A stretch of DNA of 64,000 bases from positions 1 to 64,000 of the forward strand of contig CAJTDD010000009.1 of NCBI GenBank assembly GCA_910574885.1, read 5' to 3'. Source of the stretch: Lachnospiraceae bacterium. Its GTDB lineage: Bacteria > Bacillota > Clostridia > Lachnospirales > Lachnospiraceae. The notes below the pieces were generated by a model. It did not search any database. It was not told the origin of the DNA and was given only the letters and a program-made list of their open reading frames with translations. Numbering within the stretch: the stretch's first letter is position 1; every line of letters starts with the position of its first letter. Of this stretch, positions 33,580-41,308 are shown in pieces. The position numbers and the translations under genes are program-made.

Positions 33580-34020
33580 ATGTCAATGCAGAATAATCTG
33601 GCGAAGAGTACAAAGTTTAAGGTGATTCTAAACGGTATGCCCTTGGGTTTTTCCAAGGTGTCCAATATTTCCGCCACCATGGAATTTGAGACGGTGGTGG
33701 AGGGCGGCGTCAATGACCGTGTTCATTATCTGCCCAAGCCCCGGCAGTCCATGGATAAACTGGTGCTGGAATACGGGATTGCCAGCGGGGAACTGACGAG
33801 AACCACTCTGACGGCTGGATACGAGCTGTCGAAGGGCATTATCATTATGGTCATGCCGGATTCGGGCGCTGTTCCCACTGCAACTTATCAGGCAAACTGG
33901 GGAATCGTGACAAAGTGGGAGATTGACACGCTGGATGCGACCAACAGCGGGTTGCTGATCAAGAAGATTGAGATTTCCCACAATGGATTGACGGAGACGA
34001 TCAATAAGATTGGGCTGTAA
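33580..34020 (+). CDS. Second tail tube-type protein
   Basis: The 146-residue protein is another gp19-like tube protein (TKFKVILNGMPLGFSKVSNI, YLPKPRQSMDKLVLEYGIAS, WEIDTLDATNSGLLIKKIEI and a SHNGLTETINKIGL end). In Afp/Pvc systems the second tube protein forms the adaptor ring between the baseplate hub and the main tube. Here it follows the assembly pair and would start tube growth. GGTGAAGAAAG precedes the ATG. Confidence 0.9.
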   Translation: MSMQNNLAKSTKFKVILNGMPLGFSKVSNISATMEFETVVEGGVNDRVHYLPKPRQSMDKLVLEYGIASGELTRTTLTAGYELSKGIIIMVMPDSGAVPTATYQANWGIVTKWEIDTLDATNSGLLIKKIEISHNGLTETINKIGL

Positions 34021-34049
34021 GGCTTACCATCCCATAACGGAGGAATTCT

Positions 34050-37000
34050 ATGCTAAAGCTGCGAAAACCATTTTCACAAAAAGTACAGCTTCATATCAGA
34101 CAGGATTTACTACAGAAGTTGTGGGATAAGTATGTCCCGGAAGACTCTGCGGAGTATGGGCGGATCGAACTCATATACCCGGATGCAGGGGGAGGGTACA
34201 TGGGAGGAGAACCCCGGCAGATTCAGATCCTTGTTAATCTTGTCCTGCGAAACAGGATATTGCAGGCAGGGCTTTCCGGAGCTGGGGGAACTTTGGCTGC
34301 GGCTGCAGAAAAGATGGAGGGCAGTGTACTCCGTGCGGAAAAATGTTTCCTGACGCAGCTTCGATGTTATGACGTCAGGCTGTATCGGGCGGTGAACCGA
34401 TATGTGACATTGCTTGAGCAGTTCCGAGAGGAAGGCAGACGTTATCAAAACTGGCAGAGAGAGAACCGGATGATTGAAAGGCAGCGGACGGAATATCGTC
34501 TGTTTTCTGCGTTTTCGTCGGATATAAAGAGTTTTCTGGCAGAACGTTCTGTGGAGATTCTCCGGGAGATGGAGAGGGAACTGATTCGTGTACTGCCGGA
34601 GGGTGAGTATAGAATTCTGGCGAGGCAGATTCCGAATCTGACAGAACCGAAAGAGTTTATGCTTCAGTACTTAGATGTGATGGAAGTTGAGGAAATCCGG
34701 CAGTTGTGGGAGCAGTTGGAGGGAATCAGCCAAGAGTCGATTGTAAAGATAGAGGAGGAAATCCAGCAGCCACAACGGCAGATAGAAGAAATGAATCCAA
34801 GGGATACCGGCGGGAGGTTTCGGGAGAAAATTGCAGAACTTCGCAGACGGTATGAGCATGAAGTTGCCAGAAGCTTTCATGAACGGGTTTCGTCTATACT
34901 AAGTACCGAACCATATCAAATGCTTTCCGAACCGTATCAGGAGATTGCAGATATGGTACTCGGCTTCCAACCATATGAAGAGACTGTAGATATGGCACTC
35001 AGTACCGAACCATATCAAGAAGCCGCAGATATGACGGATGTTACGGAAGAGGCGCAAGGGCTGCCGCATAAAATCCGCTGCATGATGAATTCCGTACAGA
35101 TGAAGCTTGAAGCGCAAAAGGAGCAGCTTTGGCAGCATGAGGCGAAAGTTTTTGAGACTTATAGAGAGTTGTACCGGGAAACTGAGTTCTCAAACGGAAC
35201 ATCTGAGGAAGGATCTAGAGAGGATGTAAGTCAGTTCTCGAAAGTAATTTCTGAGGAAGAGTTTAGAGCGGTTGAGCGCCAGTTCGTAGAAGAAACCTTC
35301 CTGGATCAGTACCAGGGGGAAATGCGTGAAGAAGAACTCCGGGATATCTGCGAATGGGGCAGAGTGTTTGCGGAGTTATTTGCAAATCCAATTCCAGAAA
35401 AGCAGAAATTCAAATCAGCATCTTCAAAGACAGAAGAAAACAGGGCTTCTGGGGAGCATATAGCTTGGCATGACATGGAATATCATGAGGAGTGGACCTA
35501 TCTGACACAGGAAGTCAGCCGCTATATGGAAGAGCATGGCATGGAGACATTTCTGCGGGTATGGCGGGAAAATGTTATGAATAGAAAAGAGTGGATAAGT
35601 TCCAAAGAAACAAGGCTAGTGGATGCGCCGTTTCAGAAATTGTGGGAGTGGGGAGAAGCGCTGAGGGACCTTTCAGGCCATGATGAGGGGAAGCAGGAAT
35701 TGCCGGAAGAAGCGACATTACTGGAAGAAAAGGAGCTTCGGGAATTGATTGCCCAGATGAACCATGCCTTGCAGATGAGGGAATTTCCATCAGTAAAATT
35801 TCCCGTAAGGGAATCCTATGATGTAAGTTCTTTTGAGGCGGACGGGAAAGGAAATTCCTTCCGGCTTGAATATACGGACATTCAGTTTCAGTCCCAATCC
35901 ATTCAGAGTCTATTACGTTATGCCAGAGAACTGAATGAAGAACAGTATAAGCGCCTGCTTGGAGAATTGTCCAGGATTACACAGATTCAGTGGAGGTTAT
36001 CTCAGGGACAGGAGATGGAAGAGGAAGCCGAGCAGGCGTTAAGGAAGATGCTTGTTCAAAGGAATCGGGAATTACTCCAATCAGACAGCCAACGTAGACA
36101 GCTTGGACTTGAAGAGACAGATACCGTAGACGTGCCATATCTGAGAATGTGGGAATGGGGAGAGGCGCTTTTGCACTGCCCGGAGTATGCACAGAATGAA
36201 AATGCCGATTCCCAGGAAATGATGGAGGAGACAGAACAGACAGTTCCAGTACAGGAAAAGACATTGTCAGAAGACCGGAATAGGGAACAGGCCCAATGGA
36301 TACGCCGCCAAATTAAGGAGGCGAAAGACCGGAACAATCTTCAGCAGCTGATTAGCCAGATTAACCATAGGTTAGAGATTTCCCGGAAGACGGAACAGGG
36401 GGAAGCGAAGGCAGAAGAAACGATTCAACTCACCTATGCGGACAGCCAGCTTACCGTTTCGTCGGTTCAAAGTCTTCTTCATTATATTCGGAATCTGGAT
36501 GAAGAAGGGTATGGAGTTTTGGTCAAAGAACTGGCACAGGTCACAAAGGTTCAGGGCATGCTTACTTCTGGCTTAGGAATGGAAGAAGAGACTGCAAGAG
36601 AAGTGCGACAAATGTTCGTACAGAGAAAACAGGGCAAGACTTCTCCAGCCCAAGTTTGGGAATGGGGAAAGGCGCTGCGGTATTATCCGGAACATGACCC
36701 ATTGCCACAAGCACAGAAAGAGAGAAGAGTTACGCCGTCGATGGAGGAAGGTGAAGGTCAGCCCAGGACCCACTTGATCTATACGGACGACAGGAATAAC
36801 CTGCAGCAGATGATTTGGCAGATAAACCGTATGACAGCGGCACAGCAGTTGATAAAAGAAAAGGACGAGCCGCACAGCAGTGGGATGATGGAAACGGATG
36901 TGCCGGAGGGAATGTCAGATTTTACGGAAGCCCGGAGTACGGAAAACGTATCGGAATCAAAGACAGAACACAAGACAGGAAATGTGTGGGACTCAGAGGA

Positions 37001-38300
37001 AGACCAGAGCTGGCAGACGGAGAGAAGATTTCGTCTTGTCTATGCTCCAAGTCAACTTCAATCCCCGTCAGTTCATGATTTGCTTGATTATATACGTTAT
37101 CTGAATAAAGAGCAGTATGAGAGTTTGATAGAAGAATTGACAAAAGTTACTAGCATTCAGCAGAGATTGGAAGAAGCCGGAACGAGGACAAAATTAGCAG
37201 ATATCAGCCAAAGGATTGTAAGGGAGCTTCCGGGATTGCCAGATGAGAAGAACCTTCCATATAAGAAGAGCCTGCCGGAAATACAGACTCTATTGGAAAC
37301 GAAGGATGTACCGGATGTACAGACCCTGTCGGAAATGAAGGATATACCGGATGCACGGCTCCTGTCGGAAATGAAGGATGCACCGGATATGCAAACCCTG
37401 ACGAAAATAAAGGATGCACCGGATATGCAAACCCTGACGGAAATGAAGAATTTATCGGGTGTACAGAGCCTGCCGGGTATGCAAGATTGGTCAGATTCCA
37501 GCCAGACGTACCATGGAGTAGATTATGGACATCACAGTTACAGAGAATCATACCTGGAATTGGCACACCGTATCCGGCAATATGAGGTGCAGCGCCGTCA
37601 GACAATGAAAGAAAATCTTCGGCAGAATCTCCGACAGATACAAGAATCTTATACTTACCCGAATTCGTCCGGCAGAATCCGAAAGGATATGAAAAATATA
37701 GCAGATGTAGTAAATATGATAGATCTGATAGATATCATAGATACGCCAGATTTATCAGAAGTGGCAGTTACGGCAGATAAGACAATTACATCGGATGAGG
37801 CGGCTGCAGTAAATAAGGCGGATATGACAGTTACGCCGGAAATGGAAGATGCGGCAGAAATATCCTATCCTGGCAGAACTACGTCCCTCCCATTGTCAAT
37901 GAGAATTCGGAAAGAAAACGAATCCATGACGGCCATGGATTCTTCGGAGAGAGCATGGAATCAGCCGGAAAGAGCAGGGCAGCCGTCAGGCAGGGCAAGG
38001 CAATCATTGTCTCAAGCCCATTACGGTTATCCTTCTCAAGAACTTGCATACTCCATCCAAGCCACAGACTCATCCCAGGATGAGCAGCAAAGAACCGGAC
38101 TGCGTTTACAGGAAGAAAACATACAGATCAAATCCGTACAGGAGCAGTTAGGGAAAAAGCTGACAGAAGTAGAAGAACAGTTGAAAGCCGTAGAAGGCGC
38201 CGCAAAAGCAAAACAAGATGTGAGGGCATTTACCGACCAGATAAAAAGGCAGCTCTACGAGGAACTCCATGTAGAAAAACTGCGGAGAGGATTGATATAG
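34050..38300 (+). CDS. 1416-residue repetitive helical CIS protein (tape-measure candidate)
   Basis: The protein is very long, charged and almost wholly helical, with no membrane segment. WEWG(E/K)AL appears at residues 532, 701 and 870. An LLxYxRxLxxEQY-type block appears at about 621, 809 and 1011. A five-unit 12-residue repeat lies near 1085-1144. Tandem EPYQ motifs lie near 290-330. The C-terminus is a coiled coil (KKLTEVEEQLKAVEGAAKAK). The family is not recognised. Its size, repeats and place between the tube adaptor and LysM genes fit a tape measure or scaffold, but a tethered or variable structural protein is equally possible. AGGAGG-type site (GGAGGAA) upstream. Confidence 0.75.
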   Translation: MLKLRKPFSQKVQLHIRQDLLQKLWDKYVPEDSAEYGRIELIYPDAGGGYMGGEPRQIQILVNLVLRNRILQAGLSGAGGTLAAAAEKMEGSVLRAEKCFLTQLRCYDVRLYRAVNRYVTLLEQFREEGRRYQNWQRENRMIERQRTEYRLFSAFSSDIKSFLAERSVEILREMERELIRVLPEGEYRILARQIPNLTEPKEFMLQYLDVMEVEEIRQLWEQLEGISQESIVKIEEEIQQPQRQIEEMNPRDTGGRFREKIAELRRRYEHEVARSFHERVSSILSTEPYQMLSEPYQEIADMVLGFQPYEETVDMALSTEPYQEAADMTDVTEEAQGLPHKIRCMMNSVQMKLEAQKEQLWQHEAKVFETYRELYRETEFSNGTSEEGSREDVSQFSKVISEEEFRAVERQFVEETFLDQYQGEMREEELRDICEWGRVFAELFANPIPEKQKFKSASSKTEENRASGEHIAWHDMEYHEEWTYLTQEVSRYMEEHGMETFLRVWRENVMNRKEWISSKETRLVDAPFQKLWEWGEALRDLSGHDEGKQELPEEATLLEEKELRELIAQMNHALQMREFPSVKFPVRESYDVSSFEADGKGNSFRLEYTDIQFQSQSIQSLLRYARELNEEQYKRLLGELSRITQIQWRLSQGQEMEEEAEQALRKMLVQRNRELLQSDSQRRQLGLEETDTVDVPYLRMWEWGEALLHCPEYAQNENADSQEMMEETEQTVPVQEKTLSEDRNREQAQWIRRQIKEAKDRNNLQQLISQINHRLEISRKTEQGEAKAEETIQLTYADSQLTVSSVQSLLHYIRNLDEEGYGVLVKELAQVTKVQGMLTSGLGMEEETAREVRQMFVQRKQGKTSPAQVWEWGKALRYYPEHDPLPQAQKERRVTPSMEEGEGQPRTHLIYTDDRNNLQQMIWQINRMTAAQQLIKEKDEPHSSGMMETDVPEGMSDFTEARSTENVSESKTEHKTGNVWDSEEDQSWQTERRFRLVYAPSQLQSPSVHDLLDYIRYLNKEQYESLIEELTKVTSIQQRLEEAGTRTKLADISQRIVRELPGLPDEKNLPYKKSLPEIQTLLETKDVPDVQTLSEMKDIPDARLLSEMKDAPDMQTLTKIKDAPDMQTLTEMKNLSGVQSLPGMQDWSDSSQTYHGVDYGHHSYRESYLELAHRIRQYEVQRRQTMKENLRQNLRQIQESYTYPNSSGRIRKDMKNIADVVNMIDLIDIIDTPDLSEVAVTADKTITSDEAAAVNKADMTVTPEMEDAAEISYPGRTTSLPLSMRIRKENESMTAMDSSERAWNQPERAGQPSGRARQSLSQAHYGYPSQELAYSIQATDSSQDEQQRTGLRLQEENIQIKSVQEQLGKKLTEVEEQLKAVEGAAKAKQDVRAFTDQIKRQLYEELHVEKLRRGLI
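37302..37481 (+). repeat. Five in-frame 36-nt tandem repeats
   Basis: Units start at 37302, 37338, 37374, 37410 and 37446 with exact 36-nt spacing. They encode KD(V/I/A)PDxxxLxEM-type 12-mers inside the 1416-residue protein. Units three and four are nearly identical, indicating recent expansion. Confidence 0.85.
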
Positions 38301-38316
38301 AAAGGAGGCCGTGTGC

Positions 38317-38979
38317 ATGGGACTGACAAAAGCAAAACTAGAGATTGAACGGGAAGTAGGCAAGAGTGTAATCGAAGTGTTGTTTAACCCTTCCGAGTAC
38401 CAGCTGACAGACGGCTCCAGCTATTCCGAGAAAAAGATTCCGGGGCTGGACGGCCCGATTATCCAGTACATATCCGGCGACGCTACAGAACTGTCACTGA
38501 GCCTGTTTTTGGATACCTATGTGCCGAAATCAACGTCACTGATTTCCTTTGGACCGCCCAAAGAATCAACCGACGTTTCCATTATTACGAAACAGATTGC
38601 AGACGCCACGTCCATAGACGGAAGCATGCACCGGCCGCCAAAGGTGACGTTCAAGTGGGGTTCGCTGAACTTTGAGGGGGTGGTGACGAAGATGAACCAC
38701 ACCTACACCATGTTTACCGAGAAGGGAATGCCGGTGCGGGCAAAGGTAAGCCTGACGTTTAAATCCCTGATATCCCCCAGGGATACAAAAAGGAAGTCGC
38801 CTTTTGAGTCACCGGACCGTACCAAATACCGTACGCTCCGTCAGGGTATGGGATTGTGGGATATTGCCAATATGGAATACGGCGACCCGGACATGTGGAA
38901 AGTCATTGCCCGTGAAAATGGAATCCTGAACCCCCTGGACGTAAGGCCGGGGCAGGTGGTGAAACTGCCTGCGTTGTAA
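38317..38979 (+). CDS. LysM-containing CIS baseplate/tube-adaptor protein (Afp7-like)
   Basis: The 220-residue protein starts at the ATG at 38317, eight bases after AAAGGAGG. VIEVLFNPSEYQLTDGSSYS and a beta-rich middle (VTFKWGSLNFEGVVTKMNHT) are typical of Afp7/gp53-like proteins. The C-terminal LysM domain (LRQGMGLWDIANMEYGDPDM, WKVIARENGILNPLDVRPGQ, VVKLPAL) binds the hub or glycan. It would join the tube initiator to the spike hub encoded next. Confidence 0.9.
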   Translation: MGLTKAKLEIEREVGKSVIEVLFNPSEYQLTDGSSYSEKKIPGLDGPIIQYISGDATELSLSLFLDTYVPKSTSLISFGPPKESTDVSIITKQIADATSIDGSMHRPPKVTFKWGSLNFEGVVTKMNHTYTMFTEKGMPVRAKVSLTFKSLISPRDTKRKSPFESPDRTKYRTLRQGMGLWDIANMEYGDPDMWKVIARENGILNPLDVRPGQVVKLPAL

Positions 38980-39015
38980 AATTTGCAGAGCGCACGTGAA
39001 AGGAGAAGTTTCAAA

Positions 39016-40077
39016 GTGGGAAAAGTAACAATGTCAAGCCTTTCAAGTAAATACAACGATTTTCTAGTGCCTGCCCTGAAAGTCAAAGTAGGCGGCTTGG
39101 ACGTCATCGGAGAAAGCGATTATGCCGTAGAGTCTGTAGAAGTGACCCTGTCCCAGACCGCCGCCAGTGCGGCAGTCATAAAACTGACCAATGTATACGA
39201 CTTGGAAAAGCGCAGTTTCGTAGGCGACGTCACCGGCGATTTCATCCTGGGCGAGCTGATCGATATTGAAATGGGGTACGGTTCCTCCCTGACCTCCCTG
39301 TTCTACGGTTACGTGGACGAAATCAACTATGAACTCTCGGACAATCCCTCCGTTCGGGTGACGGCCGTAGACGTACGCCGCATGTTGATGGGAAGCAAGA
39401 AAAGCAACATATCCCACACCGTCACCAGCTATTCCGAAGCATTTGAAGAGGTGGTGAAAAAATACAAGGCGGCTTACAAGTCCAAAGACGTGGACGCCAC
39501 AGACAAGCTGGAAGGAGAATGCATCATCCAGAACGGCAGCGACTATGAATTTATCACAGAAGAACTGTGCCGAAAAGGAAACCGGGATTTCTTCATAGAC
39601 GCAGGAAAACTTTATTTCAAGAAAATTGACGCGGAACTGTTCTCCACCGTAGAAATGGAATGGGCCCAGGATTTTATTTCCTTTCAGCGGCGGGCTTCCT
39701 TCCAGGATACTATCATCCGGATTATGGGCCAGGACACAGACAAGAAAGAAGAAGTGTCTGCGGAAGTGACCGTAAAGGCAGACGACAGCCAGAAGTCACT
39801 GGTACAGAATGAAAGTACCCAGATGGACGCAGCCGTGGAGGATAACAGCGACGCCAAGCAGATTGCGGAGCACAAGGCAGACGAGATGAAGAAACAGGCA
39901 AGACAGGCAACGGGAGTCTGTATCGGAGTCCCGGAGATAAAGGCCGGCGGCCGGGTGAAGATTGTAAAAGGAGACTCCAAGCTGATAGACGGAACCTATG
40001 ACATCATGGAAGCCAAACATTCCTTTAGCAGCGACGGATACCGGACCACTTTTGAAGTAGGAGGCTGGACAAGGTGA
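39016..40077 (+). CDS. Hub protein, phage late control gpD/VgrG N-domain-like
   Basis: The GTG at 39016 follows AAAGGAGAAG and gives 353 residues. The protein matches the gpD/gp27-type hub (Afp8 N-terminal half): LVPALKVKVGGLDVIGESDY, VEVTLSQTAASAAVIKLTNV, LIDIEMGYGSSLTSLFYGYV and the ending VKGDSKLIDGTYDIMEAKHS. It makes the trimeric ring beneath the tube. The next gene, overlapping by 4 bp, encodes the gp5/gpV-like part, so VgrG is split into two genes here. Confidence 0.9.
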   Translation: MGKVTMSSLSSKYNDFLVPALKVKVGGLDVIGESDYAVESVEVTLSQTAASAAVIKLTNVYDLEKRSFVGDVTGDFILGELIDIEMGYGSSLTSLFYGYVDEINYELSDNPSVRVTAVDVRRMLMGSKKSNISHTVTSYSEAFEEVVKKYKAAYKSKDVDATDKLEGECIIQNGSDYEFITEELCRKGNRDFFIDAGKLYFKKIDAELFSTVEMEWAQDFISFQRRASFQDTIIRIMGQDTDKKEEVSAEVTVKADDSQKSLVQNESTQMDAAVEDNSDAKQIAEHKADEMKKQARQATGVCIGVPEIKAGGRVKIVKGDSKLIDGTYDIMEAKHSFSSDGYRTTFEVGGWTR

Positions 40078-40853
40078 ATTTTTATGATGAATTGCTGACG
40101 GACAAACCAGAAGACAAGACCTACCCGGAGATTACGGCGCCAGGACTTTTAAATGCCATCGTAAAAGAAATCTGGGACAAAGAGCATGTGGGAATGATCA
40201 AGGTGGAGTACATGATGGGCGAGAAGGACAAGAAGACTTCCGATTGGGTGCGGGTCATGAGCGGATACTGCGGAAACGGCTTCGGCAATTACTGGCTGCC
40301 GGAAATCGGGACGGAGGTTCTGGTAGGGTTCATCCACGGAAATATGAACATGCCCGTAGTCCTTGGATGTCTGTGGAACGGCAAGGATAAGCTGCCAGAA
40401 GGAACGGCAGATGAAAAGAACGAAACCAAGGCCGTTATCACCAAAGGCGGCCATAAAATCACATTTACCGAGACACAGGATAAAGCAAAGATTACGGTCA
40501 ATACACCCAAAGGGTTGGAAATCCTGTTGGATGATGAGAAAGAAACCATTCTCGTGCAGGACAAAGGCAAGGAGAACAGCCTCTCCATGGACTGCAAGAA
40601 CGGCGCAGTCACCTTGAAGGCGAAAAAGGAAATCTCCCTTACCATCGGCACAAAGGAAGTGGTGAAGGCAGACGCCAACACCGTGAAAGTCGCCTGCGGC
40701 ACCGTACAGTTAGACGCACAGCAGAGCTTGAAGCTAGGCGGCCAGAGCGCCTCGCTGACCGGAAGCAGCGTTAAGGTAAAGGCAGACGGAGAGCTTGGGC
40801 TGCAGGCTTCCGGCATGGCGCAGCTCAAAGGCAGTATGGTGAAGATTAACTAG
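40074..40853 (+). CDS. Spike protein, gpV/gp5-like OB fold with beta-helix
   Basis: The 259-residue protein starts with GTG overlapping the hub stop (GTGA). The OB-fold region has RVMSGYCGNGFGNYWLPEIG, TEVLVGFIHGNMNMPVVLGC and LWNGKDKLPEG. It is followed by a repetitive triple-stranded beta-helix (GAVTLKAKKEISLTIGTKEV, QSLKLGGQSASLTGSSVKVK). This is the membrane-piercing spike stem; the separate DUF4280 protein at 53489 likely caps it. Confidence 0.92.
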   Translation: MNFYDELLTDKPEDKTYPEITAPGLLNAIVKEIWDKEHVGMIKVEYMMGEKDKKTSDWVRVMSGYCGNGFGNYWLPEIGTEVLVGFIHGNMNMPVVLGCLWNGKDKLPEGTADEKNETKAVITKGGHKITFTETQDKAKITVNTPKGLEILLDDEKETILVQDKGKENSLSMDCKNGAVTLKAKKEISLTIGTKEVVKADANTVKVACGTVQLDAQQSLKLGGQSASLTGSSVKVKADGELGLQASGMAQLKGSMVKIN

Positions 40854-40888
40854 GATGTGCAGGGAATGACAGAAAGGAGGCAGCCCTT

Positions 40889-41302
40889 ATGGAACCAAGA
40901 GACAGCGTGAAAGCATTTTTAGGGACTGGCTGGAAATTCCCGGTAGGAATCGACAAAGCCACAGGACGGATACGGATGTCGTCCAACGAGGACAGTATCC
41001 GAGAGTCCGTCCGCATCATCATCGGAACCCGGAAAGGAGAGCTGCCCATGCATCCGGATTTCGGCTGCGGAATCCAGGAATATGCATTCGAGACGGCAGA
41101 TTATACGACCCTGTATTCCATGAAAACCGAAATTGAGCGGGCGTTGATCCGGTGGGAGCCAAGAATCAAAGACATAGAGGCCGAAGTCAGCGACGAGCAG
41201 ATCGACCAGGGCATGCTGACCATCCATTTAAGCTATGTGGTCCGCGCCACCAACAACCAGTATAACCAGGTATACCCTTTTTATATCAACGAAGGAGAGT
41301 AG
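40889..41302 (+). CDS. Baseplate wedge protein, gp25/GPW family
   Basis: The 137-residue protein matches gp25/Afp9: FLGTGWKFPVGIDKATGRIR, then EDSIRESVRIIIGTRKGELP, PDFGCGIQEYAFETADYTT and the closing EVSDEQIDQGMLTIHLSYVV. It nucleates sheath assembly on the baseplate. AAAGGAGG precedes the ATG. Confidence 0.94.
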   Translation: MEPRDSVKAFLGTGWKFPVGIDKATGRIRMSSNEDSIRESVRIIIGTRKGELPMHPDFGCGIQEYAFETADYTTLYSMKTEIERALIRWEPRIKDIEAEVSDEQIDQGMLTIHLSYVVRATNNQYNQVYPFYINEGE

Positions 41303-41308
41303 TTTGTT

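Noticed and set aside
37302..37481. Regular repeats considered as a CRISPR array
   Set aside because: The 36-nt units are contiguous without spacers and stay in frame inside a long ORF, so they are protein repeats.
40889..41302. Readthrough or recoding at other short overlaps in the CIS operon
   Set aside because: The other overlaps (for example 40074, 47659 and 53489) have normal ribosome sites and starts, so only the 33325 junction needs recoding.
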